Positions 47,012 to 58,716 of a DNA stretch of 64,000 nucleotides are shown in pieces (within the stretch, counting starts at the first letter, position 1; each line of letters begins with the position of its first letter). The notes beneath the pieces are model-generated. The model was not told the origin of the DNA and ran no database searches. It saw only the letters and a list, made by a program, of their open reading frames with translations. The position numbers were made by a program, and so were the translations under genes. Source of the stretch: Pseudomonas poae (GTDB lineage: Bacteria > Pseudomonadota > Gammaproteobacteria > Pseudomonadales > Pseudomonadaceae); assembly GCA_028869255.1 (NCBI GenBank), contig CP110972.1, positions 4,779,001-4,843,000 of the forward strand, in the 5' to 3' direction.

Positions 47012-48454
47012 TTACGACCCCGTGCCACCCACGGTGATCGCATCAATTTTCAGCGTTGGCTGGCCGACACCGACCGGCACCGACTGCCCATCCTTGCCGC
47101 ACGTGCCCACGCCGCTGTCCAGCGACAGGTCGTTACCGACCATCGACACCTTGCTCATGGCTTCCGGACCGTTACCAATCAACGTTGCGCCTTTGACCGG
47201 TGCGGTGATCTTGCCGTCCTCGATCAGGTACGCCTCGCTGGTGGAAAACACAAACTTGCCGCTGGTGATATCCACCTGGCCGCCGCCGAGGTTGGCACAG
47301 TAGATCCCGCGTTTGACCGAGGCGATGATTTCCGCCGGATCGCTTTCGCCACCCAACATGTAGGTGTTGGTCATGCGCGGCATTGGCAGGTGCGCGTAGG
47401 ATTCGCGACGGCCGTTACCGGTACGCGCCACACCCATCAGGCGGGCGTTGAGCTTGTCTTGCATATAGCCCTTGAGCACCCCGTTTTCGATCAGGGTGGT
47501 GCACTCGGTCGGCGTGCCTTCATCGTCGACGCTCAGCGAGCCACGGCGCCCAGCCAGGGTGCCGTCATCGACAATCGTGCAGAGCTTGGACGCAACCATC
47601 TCGCCCATACGCCCGCTGTAGGCCGAACTGCCCTTGCGGTTGAAGTCGCCCTCCAGGCCATGGCCCACGGCTTCGTGCAGCAACACACCGGACCAGCCAG
47701 AGCCCAACACCACCGGCAACGTACCGGCCGGTGCCGGGATGGCTTCCAGGTTGACCAACGCCTGACGTAGCGCTTCACGGGCATAACCCATGGCACGGTC
47801 TTCGGTGAGGAAATAACGGTAGTCCGTACGCCCGCCGCCGCCATGCCCGCCGCGCTCGCGACGGCCATTTTGTTCGACGATCACGCTGACGTTGAAACGC
47901 ACCAGCGGCCTTACATCCGCCGCCAGCCCGCCGTCGGTGGACGCCACCAGAATGCGTTCCCACACACCGGCCATGCTCACGGTGACTTGCTGGATGCGCG
48001 GGTCGAGGGCACGCGTGGCCGCATCGATACGCTTGAGCAAATCGACTTTTTCCGCACGGCTGATCACTTCCAGCGGGTTATCCGGCGCGTACAACTGGGC
48101 CACGTCCTGGGTGCTGAATGCCTGCACGGTACCATTTTGACCAGCACGGGAAATCGAGCGCGCCGCACGCGCCGCCAAGCCCAAAGCTTCCAGGGTGATG
48201 GCATTACTGTAGGCAAAACCGGTTTTCTCACCGGACTGCGCACGCACACCCACGCCTTGGTCAAGGTTGAAGCTGCCTTCCTTGACGATGCCGTCTTCGA
48301 GGGCCCACGACTCGGAAATCTGCCCCTGGAAATACAGGTCGGCCGCGTCGATGCCCGGCCCGGCCAGATCGCCAAGCACGGTTTGCAAACTTTCGATGGT
48401 CACGCCACCGGGTACCAGGAGGTGTTCACTGACTGAGGACAACAACTCGCTCAT
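47012..48454 (-). CDS. tldD: Metalloprotease TldD
   Basis: This 480-residue zinc protease has the metal motif [11 protein letters not shown] and the C-terminal [16 protein letters not shown] block that supplies another ligand. It pairs with PmbA to degrade unfolded peptides. The start at 48454 ([13 protein letters not shown]) is the family start; an upstream frame to 48562 overlaps the amidase gene and is rejected. It follows the amidase gene by 16 bp. Confidence 0.95.
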   Translation of the reverse strand: MSELLSSVSEHLLVPGGVTIESLQTVLGDLAGPGIDAADLYFQGQISESWALEDGIVKEGSFNLDQGVGVRAQSGEKTGFAYSNAITLEALGLAARAARSISRAGQNGTVQAFSTQDVAQLYAPDNPLEVISRAEKVDLLKRIDAATRALDPRIQQVTVSMAGVWERILVASTDGGLAADVRPLVRFNVSVIVEQNGRRERGGHGGGGRTDYRYFLTEDRAMGYAREALRQALVNLEAIPAPAGTLPVVLGSGWSGVLLHEAVGHGLEGDFNRKGSSAYSGRMGEMVASKLCTIVDDGTLAGRRGSLSVDDEGTPTECTTLIENGVLKGYMQDKLNARLMGVARTGNGRRESYAHLPMPRMTNTYMLGGESDPAEIIASVKRGIYCANLGGGQVDITSGKFVFSTSEAYLIEDGKITAPVKGATLIGNGPEAMSKVSMVGNDLSLDSGVGTCGKDGQSVPVGVGQPTLKIDAITVGGTGS

Positions 48455-48470
48455 AGGTTTGGCCTTAAAT

Positions 48471-49319
48471 TCATCGTTCTGAAGCAGGCCGCTGCGCGCC
48501 CTGCGAGAAAAAGCGCCGATGGTTGACCACCGGCATGCGCGCCCGTATCGACGCCTGTTCACTGCTATCGCGTTCGGCCAGCAACACCGCTTCGCCTTGA
48601 TCCTGTTGGGTCAGCACGCGCCCCCACGGGTCGACAATCGCCGCGTGGCCGTAGGTTTCCCGTGGACCCGGATGCACCCCGCCCTGCGCGGCAGCCAGCA
48701 GGTAGCACTGGGTCTCGATGGCCCGGGCGCGAATCAGCACGTCCCAGTGGGCTGCGCCGGTCACCGCCGTGAACGCCGAGGGCGCGGTAATCAATTCAGC
48801 CCCTGCCGCACGCAACTCGCTGTACAGCTCCGGGAAACGCAAGTCGTAACACACCGTCAGGCCCAACCGGCCCACCGGCGTATCCACCACCACCACATTG
48901 CCACCGAAAGCATAGTCATCGGATTCGCGATAGCGACCGCGAGCATCCGCTACATCGACATCGAACAGGTGCAGCTTGTCGTAACGGGCGACGATTTCGC
49001 CCCGATCATCGACCAGCAGCGAGCAGGCATTTACCTTGTCGTCGGGTTGGTCCTTGGGCGGCAGCGGCAAAGTGCCGGCCACTATCCATAAGGTGAGGTC
49101 GCGGGCGGTCTGTTTCAACCACGGCAGGATCGGGCCTTCGCCCAACGCCTCGGCGCGACCGATATCGGCCACGTCACGGCGGCCCATGGCGGCAAAGTTC
49201 TCCGGCAATACTGCCAGCTTCGCACCACCTGCCGCCGCTTGCTCAAGCAAGCGCCGGGCCTGGGCCAGGTTGGCCAGCACATCACTCTGGCTGACCATTT
49301 GAATTACCGCAAAGGACAT
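48471..49319 (-). CDS. Carbon-nitrogen hydrolase (nitrilase/Nit2-like amidase)
   Basis: This 282-residue nitrilase-superfamily enzyme has the Glu ([10 protein letters not shown]), Lys (YDKLHLFDV) and Cys ([12 protein letters not shown]) catalytic triad. Such housekeeping members repair deaminated glutathione or hydrolyse omega-amides; which applies here cannot be told. It is between yhdP and tldD, as in other pseudomonads. Confidence 0.9.
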   Translation of the reverse strand: MSFAVIQMVSQSDVLANLAQARRLLEQAAAGGAKLAVLPENFAAMGRRDVADIGRAEALGEGPILPWLKQTARDLTLWIVAGTLPLPPKDQPDDKVNACSLLVDDRGEIVARYDKLHLFDVDVADARGRYRESDDYAFGGNVVVVDTPVGRLGLTVCYDLRFPELYSELRAAGAELITAPSAFTAVTGAAHWDVLIRARAIETQCYLLAAAQGGVHPGPRETYGHAAIVDPWGRVLTQQDQGEAVLLAERDSSEQASIRARMPVVNHRRFFSQGAQRPASER

Positions 49320-49367
49320 GGGCCGACACTCCGTACAGGGCATGCGGCCATGCTACTCCACAGGCTC

Positions 49368-52300
49368 TCAGTTTGGTTTTTCAAATGGCTTGTCGAAAGT
49401 GATTTTTGGATCCTTCCAGGGGCCTTCCACCTTGTATTGCACGCTGGCGAAGCGCGCAACACGGTCACCGATCAGCTTGTCGATCAGGAACAACGCGCCA
49501 CCAATGGCAGGCGCACCGACAATCAGCGCGGCAATCGGCAGGTTATTGGTGACCGGCAGGGTGACAAGCAGCTTGGCGTCGACACGGTCGGCCACCAGAT
49601 CCAGGGTGCCATTGAGCTCCAGGTTGGTGGAAGGCCCGGTCATGGTGATGGGCTCGCGGGTCACAAACACACCATCACTGGCCGCCAGCAAACCTTTGAC
49701 CCGGTCATAACTCAACCCTTTACCGAGCAAATCAGAGAAGTCCAAGCGCAGGCGGCGGCCGATGGAGTTGAAGTTAAGCAGGCCGAACACCCGCAGCGCC
49801 TGGGCGCCACCTTCCACTTCAACGAACTGGCCCTTACGAAACGCCGCATCCAGGCTGCCGGAAAAGCGCTTGGGCCCGACCCAGGCCGGCGAGCCCGGCC
49901 AGCGACCGTCCACGTCGACGTGAAACTCTTCACTGGTCACGCTCGGTGCAAACCCCCAACCCTTGAGCACATCGCCAATATTCTTGCCATCCAGACGCCC
50001 CTTGTACCAGCTGCTGCTGGCACCCGGCGCACCCTCCCAGCCACCAGCGCCCTTGAGTTGCATGCCCTTGAGGCCCAGATCCAGGGTGTTGAAGGCCATG
50101 CCTTTAACGGTTGGGCGGATTTTCAGCGACCAGGCCCCTATCAGGTCCGGCCCCTGGAACAGTTGATCGATAGCGATATCAAGTGCCGGGATATCCTTGG
50201 GATCAACATCAGCCAACGGGTCCGGTGCGTTTTCATCGGCTTGCACCGTCGGGTCCACCGCCGGCAGCTTCACGTATTGCAGGTTGATCGCAATCGGCGC
50301 GCCCTTGGCATCCGGCAGGTTCACCGCGCCTTTGGCTTGCAGGCTGTCGAGCTGCAAGCCCCAGGCTGCGGGTTTACGGTCCAGCTGCAGGCTGACCTGA
50401 TCAAACTGAGTGCCGAAGCCGGTCAGTTTGCCGACCTTGAAATCCGCGCCGCTGAGCAGTTGCTTGGCACTGCCGCCCGGGTCATTGCCGGCGTAGCGGT
50501 CGACCAGTTTTTTCCACGGGTCGATGTCCAGTTCCGAGAGCACGCCGCGAATACGCAGGCCCTTGCCGGCGGGCAATAAAGCATCGCCGTCTCCGAGGAA
50601 CAGCTCGCCGCGACCCTCATTGAATTTGTCCGGCGGCGCGGCAAAGGTGAAGTTCGCCAGCTCGCCATAATCGAACCAATAACGGCGCTCGGCGCCCTGC
50701 AACGTCATGCGGAACGTGCTGTCACGCCCTTGGCTGGCCGGCATGCCGAACGGTGCCGGCAAATCCACGGCGACACCCTTGAGGTTGGAATTGACCATCA
50801 ACTGGCTGTCGGCGCCGTCCAGATTGACCTGCAGCTGGTACGGGATATCTCCGGACACCGGCAGTGGCTGGCTGATTTTCAGCCAATCCGTCAACCGCTT
50901 GACCGTGACCTGGCCCTTGGCCGTGATCCGGGTGCTGATATCGCCGGGCTTGCCATCGGCAAAAATCTGCGCAGTGAGCGGCCGGTCAAACGCCTGGGCC
51001 GTAATGTTCTGCCCGCTCAGGCCCTTGGCGCTGTCGAAGCGGAATTCGCCCTTGAGCTGGGTCAGGTCCAGGGAGGGTTCGGCCAATTGCAGGCACGCCT
51101 TGTCGGTCTGGAAGTCCACCACGATCTTGGGCTCGGTGCCTTTGGCCAGCGGAATATCCAGGTCCAGCTTGCCTTGCAGGTCGCCTTCACCTTTCCAACC
51201 GGCAAAGGTCGATGCGGTGCCGATCGGCGCTTCCTGCAGAATTTTCAGGCCGTCGCCAAGCCCGCCAGCAAAACCGCCAGTGAGCAGCAGGTGGCTGTCT
51301 TTGCCCGCAGGCGCGTGCGGAATATTGACGTAGATATCCTTGACCTTGGTGTCGAGCAACTGGCCCTTGCTGGCCAGGATGCGCACGCCGCTCTCCTCGA
51401 CAAACACTTCGCCCTTGACCTTGCTCACATGCGGCCAACCCGGCTGGAACGCCAGCTCAGCGTCATGCACTTTGAAGAACAGGCTGATATTGCGCGACGC
51501 CGGCAGCGCGTCGTGATTCAACGAGCCCTGGTATTGGAAGAAGCCTTGCTCGACCGCGCCCTTGAGAATCGCCGTACGCAGCCATTCGTCGAGGGCCGGG
51601 CTGAGCACCGCAGGCAGGTACTTGGGCGTGAACTTCCCATCGCCATCGACCATGCCGACCCGCAGGTCCATGTAGTCTTCCTGGCTATGGTCGAAATGCA
51701 GGCGAATCAAAAAATCGGCGGCGATCTTGCCCTCTTCGCCCAGCACCTTGATATACGGCGCGATCAGGGTGAAACCCTCTTTATCCAGTTTCCAGGTCAG
51801 GCGTGCATTGGCCTGGAGGTACTGCCAGGGCTTGGCGAAGATCGGGTCCAGGTGCAGGGAAAAGTCCTTGCTGTCCATGCGCAACTCGCCATGGCCCAGG
51901 TAACCGCTGATGCTGCCGGAGACGTTGCGCGCAGCCGGCGCGCCGAAATAGGCATCAAACCCCACACGCTCGAGGTTGGCGGCGAAGCTGACTTTCTGCT
52001 CGGTCGTGTCCTCGGGGCGAAAATCCACCAGCACGTTGCGCAGCAGTCCGGTGGCCTTGAGGTGTTCGACGGTTTTGGCGAAGCCTTCCGGCAATGGCGC
52101 CAAGGCGTTCAACAATGGCGTGATCGGGGTCAGGTCGATGCGGTCGGCCTGTAACTTCCAGACCTCCAGGGCTTTGTCGGTCGCCAGGCTTTGCTGCAAC
52201 TGCAGGCGCGATTCCCAGCGGGTTTCGCCCAGGTTCATCGCCAGCGAATCGAACAACACCTTGAGGCCGGTCTGGCTGCGTTGCAGGTAGGCGGTCAGCG

Positions 52301-53183
52301 CCAGATTCTCGATATGCACCGGCTTGCGGTCGGCGTAGCTGCCCTTCACCTGTGGCGAATTGAGGCGCACCACCGCGCTTTGCACGGTGCCCTTGGCCCA
52401 GCTCAGCCAGAATTCGCCGCCGGCCTTGAACTGTGTGAGTTTCCATTGCTGAGTCAGCCTGGCCGGAATCCACTTGGCCCAATCGCTCTGGGGCAGGCTC
52501 AAGTAGGCCTCGACCTCGCCCTCCTTCCATTGGCTCGCACGAATGCGACTGCGCAGGCTCAGCGCGAGGGGCTGGCCGTCGGGCAGGGTCAGGCGTGCGT
52601 CCAGACGTTGGCGGGTAGCGCCGGTGTGCAGGCTCAAGCCCACGTATGTCAGGGTCAGCGGCGCCTGGTCGAACGGTTGCAGGGTGACCTGGCTGTCGAG
52701 CAACGACACGCGCTTGACCAGCTGCATACGTTTGAGCAACTGCTCCGGGTCCAGCGGCTGGTCGTCCTGCACCGGTACGCCTTGCAGCTGCCAATGGCCG
52801 TCCTGGTCTTCCTTGACGCTCAGTTGCAGGCCGCTGACTTCCAGATGCGCAATGCGCACTTCACGCGCCATCAGGCTGGCCCAGATATCCGGTACCACCT
52901 CAACCTGGTCCAGGCGCAAGGCACTGCTGCCCTCGCCGACCATCACGTCATGGGCCAGCAATACCGGGGCAAAGCCACTCCAGCGCCCTTCCAGGCTGCC
53001 GATGTGCAGCGGCATGTCCACCGCGGCCTGGGCCTTGGCTTCAACTTCTGCACGGTATTCAGCCACCAGCGGGGTCAATTCACGACCCAGGCTCACGTAC
53101 ACCGCCGCCAATACCAGCAGCAAGGCGCACAGGCCCAGGCCCCAACGGGTCAAAGCGGCAAAAAAGCGTATCAGACGCTCCAT
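49368..53183 (-). CDS. yhdP: YhdP family AsmA-like phospholipid transport protein
   Basis: This 1271-residue protein has an N-terminal membrane anchor (about residues 12-32) and a very long periplasmic beta-rich body matching the DUF3971/AsmA2 domains. YhdP, with TamB and YdbH, forms bridge-like channels that bring phospholipid to the outer membrane. It is followed by the amidase gene after 48 bp and preceded by rng, with a 76-bp gap. Confidence 0.93.
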   Translation of the reverse strand: MERLIRFFAALTRWGLGLCALLLVLAAVYVSLGRELTPLVAEYRAEVEAKAQAAVDMPLHIGSLEGRWSGFAPVLLAHDVMVGEGSSALRLDQVEVVPDIWASLMAREVRIAHLEVSGLQLSVKEDQDGHWQLQGVPVQDDQPLDPEQLLKRMQLVKRVSLLDSQVTLQPFDQAPLTLTYVGLSLHTGATRQRLDARLTLPDGQPLALSLRSRIRASQWKEGEVEAYLSLPQSDWAKWIPARLTQQWKLTQFKAGGEFWLSWAKGTVQSAVVRLNSPQVKGSYADRKPVHIENLALTAYLQRSQTGLKVLFDSLAMNLGETRWESRLQLQQSLATDKALEVWKLQADRIDLTPITPLLNALAPLPEGFAKTVEHLKATGLLRNVLVDFRPEDTTEQKVSFAANLERVGFDAYFGAPAARNVSGSISGYLGHGELRMDSKDFSLHLDPIFAKPWQYLQANARLTWKLDKEGFTLIAPYIKVLGEEGKIAADFLIRLHFDHSQEDYMDLRVGMVDGDGKFTPKYLPAVLSPALDEWLRTAILKGAVEQGFFQYQGSLNHDALPASRNISLFFKVHDAELAFQPGWPHVSKVKGEVFVEESGVRILASKGQLLDTKVKDIYVNIPHAPAGKDSHLLLTGGFAGGLGDGLKILQEAPIGTASTFAGWKGEGDLQGKLDLDIPLAKGTEPKIVVDFQTDKACLQLAEPSLDLTQLKGEFRFDSAKGLSGQNITAQAFDRPLTAQIFADGKPGDISTRITAKGQVTVKRLTDWLKISQPLPVSGDIPYQLQVNLDGADSQLMVNSNLKGVAVDLPAPFGMPASQGRDSTFRMTLQGAERRYWFDYGELANFTFAAPPDKFNEGRGELFLGDGDALLPAGKGLRIRGVLSELDIDPWKKLVDRYAGNDPGGSAKQLLSGADFKVGKLTGFGTQFDQVSLQLDRKPAAWGLQLDSLQAKGAVNLPDAKGAPIAINLQYVKLPAVDPTVQADENAPDPLADVDPKDIPALDIAIDQLFQGPDLIGAWSLKIRPTVKGMAFNTLDLGLKGMQLKGAGGWEGAPGASSSWYKGRLDGKNIGDVLKGWGFAPSVTSEEFHVDVDGRWPGSPAWVGPKRFSGSLDAAFRKGQFVEVEGGAQALRVFGLLNFNSIGRRLRLDFSDLLGKGLSYDRVKGLLAASDGVFVTREPITMTGPSTNLELNGTLDLVADRVDAKLLVTLPVTNNLPIAALIVGAPAIGGALFLIDKLIGDRVARFASVQYKVEGPWKDPKITFDKPFEKPN

Positions 53184-53259
53184 GTCAGGCGACCCTCAAG
53201 GCAGTAAGCGGACGGCAGATCACGGTCTGCCGGTCTCGTAAAAACAAAGCGAATGGGGA

Positions 53260-54717
53260 TCAGAGCAGCACCACGTCGTATTGTTCCTGGGAATACATGG
53301 TTTCGACCTGGAAGCGAATCGTGCGTCCGATAAAACCTTCCAATTCAGCGACGTTACCGGACTCTTCATCCAGCAACCGATCCACCACTTTCTGGTTCGC
53401 GAGCACTCTATAACCTTCGGCCTGATAGGCACGCGCCTCTCGTAAGATTTCCCGGAAAATCTCGTAGCAAACCGTTTCCGGGGTCTTCAACTTGCCGCGC
53501 CCCTGGCAACTGCTGCACGGTTCGCACAGCACTTGCTCGAGGCTCTCACGGGTGCGCTTGCGGGTCATCTGCACCAGGCCCAGCTCGGTAATCCCGATAA
53601 TATTGGTCTTGGCGTGATCGCGTTCGAGCTGCTTCTCCAGGGTGCGCAACACCTGACGCTGGTGCTCTTCGTCCTCCATATCGATGAAGTCGATAATGAT
53701 GATGCCGCCCAGGTTGCGCAGGCGCAGTTGGCGGGCAATGGCGGTGGCCGCTTCGAGGTTGGTCTTGAAGATGGTTTCTTCGAGGTTGCGATGGCCCACG
53801 AACGCGCCGGTGTTGACGTCGATGGTGGTCATGGCTTCCGCCGGGTCCACCACCAGATAGCCGCCGGACTTGAGCGGCACTTTGCGCTCCAGGGCTTTCT
53901 GGATTTCGTCTTCGACGCCATACAGGTCGAAGATCGGCCGCTCGCCAGGGTAATGCTCCAGGCGGTCGGCAATTTCCGGCATCAGCTCGGCAACAAATTG
54001 CGTGGTGCGCTGGAAGGTTTCCCGCGAGTCGATGCGAATTTTCTCAATCTTGGGGCTGACCAGGTCGCGCAAGGTGCGCAGGGCCAGGCCCAGGTCCTCA
54101 TAGATAACGCTGGGCGCGCCGATGGTCTTGATCTGCACCCCGATCTGGTCCCACAGGCGCCGCAGGTAGCGGATGTCCATCAGGATTTCATCGGCGCCTG
54201 CGCCTTCGGCGGCGGTGCGCAGGATAAAACCACCGGCTTCCTTGATGCCCTCGGCGGCCACGCAGTCGCTGACTACCTTTTTCAGGCGCTCTCGCTCGGC
54301 TTCATCTTCGATTTTCAGGGAAATGCCAACATGCGCGGTACGCGGCATGTACACCAGGTAGCGCGACGGGATCGACAACTGGGTGGTCAGGCGTGCGCCT
54401 TTGGAGCCGATGGGGTCCTTGGTGACTTGCACCACCAGGCTCTGCCCTTCATGTACCAACGCGCTGATGCTTTCTACTGCCGGGCCTTCGCGCAGGGAGA
54501 TTTCCGAAGCATGGATAAACGCCGCACGGTCCAGGCCGATATCGACGAATGCGGCTTGCATCCCCGGCAATACGCGCACCACTTTGCCTTTGTAGATATT
54601 GCCGACGATCCCGCGTTTCTGGGTACGCTCGACGTGCACCTCTTGCAGAACACCGTTCTCTACCACCGCCACGCGTGATTCCATCGGCGTGATATTGATC
54701 AGAATCTCTTCACTCAT
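53260..54717 (-). CDS. rng: Ribonuclease G
   Basis: This 485-residue endoribonuclease of the RNase E/G family has an N-terminal S1 domain (GNIYKGKVVRVLPGMQAAFVDIG), the catalytic Asp motifs VVDPAEAMTTIDVNTGAF and IIDFIDMED, and the zinc-link CEPCSSCQGRG. It matures 16S rRNA 5' ends and cleaves some mRNAs. The start at 54717 gives the standard length. It follows maf on the same strand. Confidence 0.95.
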   Translation of the reverse strand: MSEEILINITPMESRVAVVENGVLQEVHVERTQKRGIVGNIYKGKVVRVLPGMQAAFVDIGLDRAAFIHASEISLREGPAVESISALVHEGQSLVVQVTKDPIGSKGARLTTQLSIPSRYLVYMPRTAHVGISLKIEDEAERERLKKVVSDCVAAEGIKEAGGFILRTAAEGAGADEILMDIRYLRRLWDQIGVQIKTIGAPSVIYEDLGLALRTLRDLVSPKIEKIRIDSRETFQRTTQFVAELMPEIADRLEHYPGERPIFDLYGVEDEIQKALERKVPLKSGGYLVVDPAEAMTTIDVNTGAFVGHRNLEETIFKTNLEAATAIARQLRLRNLGGIIIIDFIDMEDEEHQRQVLRTLEKQLERDHAKTNIIGITELGLVQMTRKRTRESLEQVLCEPCSSCQGRGKLKTPETVCYEIFREILREARAYQAEGYRVLANQKVVDRLLDEESGNVAELEGFIGRTIRFQVETMYSQEQYDVVLL

Positions 54718-54787
54718 GGCTGGGTCTCGTTCAGGCGTTTTCACAATAGTGACCGGTCGCTTAAGGCTGGGCGCTGAAGTACAGCGC

Positions 54788-55384
54788 TCAGCGCACGGTA
54801 AGGTTTTGCCAACAGGGTATGCCGAATTGGTCGAGCAGTTGCGCGGTTTCGCACACCGGCAGTCCTACCACGGCGGAATAACTGCCATTGAGGCCGGCGA
54901 CAAACACCGAACCCAAGCCTTGGATAGCATAGCCGCCCGCTTTGTCCTGAGGTTCACCACTGTGCCAGTAGGTTGTAGCCTCCTCGACAGAAACCCCGCG
55001 AAAACGTACACGGCTGCTTACACAACGCGTTTCGCAACGTTGGCCATCCGTGAGGGCAATGGCGGTCAGGACTTCATGCTCACGACCCGCCAGGGCCATC
55101 AACATCGCCAGGGCATCAGCCTGGTCAACGGGCTTGCCGAGGATCTGGCCGTCAACGATCACGGCCGTGTCGGCGCCCAGCACACAGGCGCCCGAGGTTG
55201 GCTCAAGCGCAGCGAAACCCGCCGTGGCCTTGCCCCGAGCCAGACGCTCGACGTAGGAAACGGGGGTTTCGTTGTTAAGTGGGGTTTCATCAATGGCGGC
55301 GCTGACCACGGTGAAAGGCACACCGATCTGGGTCAGCAGTTCACGCCGCCGCGGGGAGCCCGAGGCCAGATAAAGCGAATTCAT
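54788..55384 (-). CDS. maf: Maf family nucleoside triphosphate pyrophosphatase
   Basis: This 198-residue house-cleaning enzyme hydrolyses dTTP, UTP or modified pyrimidine triphosphates. The N-terminal [12 protein letters not shown] and [12 protein letters not shown] motifs and the later [12 protein letters not shown] identify it; it is closest in type to YhdE. The start at 55384 ([10 protein letters not shown]) is used. Located between mreD and rng, a common order. Confidence 0.92.
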   Translation of the reverse strand: MNSLYLASGSPRRRELLTQIGVPFTVVSAAIDETPLNNETPVSYVERLARGKATAGFAALEPTSGACVLGADTAVIVDGQILGKPVDQADALAMLMALAGREHEVLTAIALTDGQRCETRCVSSRVRFRGVSVEEATTYWHSGEPQDKAGGYAIQGLGSVFVAGLNGSYSAVVGLPVCETAQLLDQFGIPCWQNLTVR

Positions 55385-55435
55385 TGCAGACTCTCCCTGT
55401 TGAGTTCGATAACCAGGCAGAGCCTCGCAATCCAT

Positions 55436-55924
55436 TCAATTGATTTTATAGCGCCGACGTAACCCGCGCAGGCCGAAACTGATCCATGGCCACAGCAAGG
55501 CACTGACCAGGGCCGGTAATACCAAGGCCAGGGTCGGCTGGCGGTTACCGGTCAAGGCGCTCAGCCACAGCTGAACCAGCTGCGCCAGGCCGAAGATCAC
55601 CAGGATCACCAGGCACTGCTGCCACATCGGAAACATGCGCAGACGTTGCTGCAGCGACAGTACCAGGAAGGTGATCAGGGTCAGGATCAACGCATTCTGA
55701 CCCAGCAAGGTGCCATAGAGCACATCTTCCGCCAAGCCCAGGAACATCGCTGTGACCATCCCGACTTTATGCGGCAGGTTCAACGACCAGAAAGCCAGCA
55801 GCAACGCCAGCCAAAGCGGGCGCAGGATTTCCATGAATTGCGGCAGTGGCGAAACGCTGAGCAGCAAGCCGATAGCGAAGGTCAGCCAGACGATCCAACC
55901 GTTGCGTGAATGTGTACCGGCCAT
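55436..55924 (-). CDS. mreD: Rod shape-determining protein MreD
   Basis: This 162-residue protein has about five hydrophobic helices and belongs to the MreD family of the elongasome. It overlaps the mreC stop by one base, so translation is coupled. Confidence 0.92.
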   Translation of the reverse strand: MAGTHSRNGWIVWLTFAIGLLLSVSPLPQFMEILRPLWLALLLAFWSLNLPHKVGMVTAMFLGLAEDVLYGTLLGQNALILTLITFLVLSLQQRLRMFPMWQQCLVILVIFGLAQLVQLWLSALTGNRQPTLALVLPALVSALLWPWISFGLRGLRRRYKIN

Positions 55925-56994
55925 TATTCCTCCCTCTGGCGCGTGGTAGCCGGAGCGGCGCCCGCTGGCCGGGTAGCCGGCGTGGTGGCTGCGGGCGCCG
56001 ATGCAGCCGGCTTGGCCGGGCGTGCCGAGTGGGCCGCAGGCTTGACCGGCGTCGCCACTGGCGTTGCCGGGATTGCCTCAGGTGCCGGCGGCCCCACGAA
56101 CGCCGGTTTCGGCACCGTGGCTGGCACGGCCGGTACGCTGCCGTTCTGCTTGTCTTCCGCTTCCTGAGCCTGGGCGGCGTCGTTGGCGCGCTCTTCCGGG
56201 GTACGGTTATCGCTGAACACCAGCAGCAGGTAGCGGCTGCGGTTCAAGGCGGCCGTGGGCACGGCGCGCACAATCGCAAAAGGCTGGCCGGAATCGTGAA
56301 TCACTTCCTTGACCGTCGCCACCGGGTAACCCGCCGGGAACCGCTGACCCAGGCCAGAGCTGACCAGCAGGTCGCCTTCCTTGATGTCGGCAGTGTCCGC
56401 CACGTGCCGCAACTCCAGGCGCTCGGGGTTGCCGGTGCCGCTGGCAATCGCACGCAGGCCGTTACGGTTGACCTGCACCGGAATACTGTGGGTGGTGTCC
56501 GTCAGCAGCAGCACCCGCGAGGTGTAGGGCATCAGCTCGACCACCTGACCCATCAGGCCACGTGCATCGAGTACCGGCTGGCCGAGCACCACGCCGTCGC
56601 GCTCACCTTTGTTGATGATGATGCGATGGGTAAAGGGGTTGGGGTCCATGCCGATCAACTCGGCCACTTCGACCTTTTCGTTGACCAACGCGGAAGAATT
56701 AAGCAACTCGCGCAGCCGAACGTTCTGCTCGGTGAGGGCCGCAAGCTTTTGCATGCGCCCCTGCAGCAGCAGGTTTTCAGTCTTGAGTTTTTCGTTCTCG
56801 GCGACCAGCTCGGTGCGGCTGCCAAATTGGCTGGCCACGCCCTGGTAGAGACGTTGCGGCAGGTCGGTGATCCAGTAAGTCTGCATCAACACCAGCGACA
56901 TCTGGCTACGCACGGGCTTGAGCAGTGCAAAGCGGGCATCGACCACCATCAGCGCGACCGAAAGCACGACCAGCACCAATAAGCGCACGCCCAA
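55924..56994 (-). CDS. mreC: Rod shape-determining protein MreC
   Basis: This 356-residue protein has an N-terminal membrane helix, a coiled coil (ELVAENEKLKTENLLLQGRMQKL) and the beta-rich MreC domain. Its C-terminal tail of about 90 residues is rich in Ala, Pro, Val and Thr and is probably disordered, a Pseudomonas feature. MreC links MreB to the penicillin-binding proteins of wall elongation. Confidence 0.94.
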   Translation of the reverse strand: MGVRLLVLVVLSVALMVVDARFALLKPVRSQMSLVLMQTYWITDLPQRLYQGVASQFGSRTELVAENEKLKTENLLLQGRMQKLAALTEQNVRLRELLNSSALVNEKVEVAELIGMDPNPFTHRIIINKGERDGVVLGQPVLDARGLMGQVVELMPYTSRVLLLTDTTHSIPVQVNRNGLRAIASGTGNPERLELRHVADTADIKEGDLLVSSGLGQRFPAGYPVATVKEVIHDSGQPFAIVRAVPTAALNRSRYLLLVFSDNRTPEERANDAAQAQEAEDKQNGSVPAVPATVPKPAFVGPPAPEAIPATPVATPVKPAAHSARPAKPAASAPAATTPATRPAGAAPATTRQREE

Positions 56995-57108
56995 TGAGGG
57001 GCCTTTGGCGAAAAGCGGTTTAATAAGCCGCTCCTCCCAGGCAAATGTTCTCTTTATTCATACGGCATCTAACCGGCCTGGATGCAGATTGAAGAAGATA
57101 AACGCCAA

Positions 57109-57134
57109 CAGGCAGCACTGCAAAGTGCTGCCTG
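57109..57134 (-). terminator. Hairpin between mreB and mreC
   Basis: CAGGCAGCAC (57109-57118) and GTGCTGCCTG (57125-57134) form a perfect 10-bp stem, 30 bp after the mreB stop. It is followed on the transcript by a weak U-rich stretch, so it may attenuate transcription into mreC. Confidence 0.5.
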
Positions 57135-57164
57135 CGGGCGAAACATGGGCTAACGAGCAAATAC

Positions 57165-58214
<1,050 letters not shown>

Positions 58215-58267
58215 CTAGGCAACGCGTGGGTAAAAAAGTGCGGCAAACTCTAACAACGACAGGGATT

Positions 58268-58294
58268 TTGGGCAAGGCGCCAATGTGCTAAATT
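58268..58294 (+). promoter_or_regulatory. Possible gatCAB promoter
   Basis: TTGGGC at 58268 and TAAATT at 58289, the latter preceded by TGC (an extended -10), are 15 bp apart. They lie in the 210-bp divergent region between mreB and gatC. Confidence 0.35.
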
Positions 58295-58412
58295 GGCCGA
58301 CTTTCTGTGCACCAACCCCCACAATCGCGGCCGTAAGACCGTAGAAATGCGGTAGTGTTCCGACAATCTAACACACGGACAGCTTCCGTTCTGTTTTCCA
58401 CTGGAGATTCCC

Positions 58413-58700
58413 ATGACACTTGAACGCTCCGACGTGGAAAAAATCGCTCATCTGGCCTCGCTTGGCCTCAATGATGCCGATCTTCCACAGACCACCGCAG
58501 CCCTGAACAGCATTCTCGGGCTGGTTGACCAAATGCAGGCGGTGAATACCGACGGCATCGAGCCCCTGGCTCACCCGTTGGAAGCCAGCCAGCGCCTGCG
58601 CGCAGACGTCGTGACCGAGCGCAATAATCGCGAGGCCTACCAGTCCATCGCACCAGCGGTCGAAAACGGCCTGTACCTGGTTCCGAAAGTCATCGACTAA
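58413..58700 (+). CDS. gatC: Glutamyl-tRNA(Gln)/aspartyl-tRNA(Asn) amidotransferase subunit C
   Basis: This 95-residue protein has the GatC pattern [34 protein letters not shown] and a C-terminal [13 protein letters not shown]. It wraps around GatA and GatB and stabilises the complex. It is first in gatCAB, 16 bp before gatA. Confidence 0.95.
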   Translation: MTLERSDVEKIAHLASLGLNDADLPQTTAALNSILGLVDQMQAVNTDGIEPLAHPLEASQRLRADVVTERNNREAYQSIAPAVENGLYLVPKVID

Positions 58701-58716
58701 AGGGAAAGAGCCTTTC

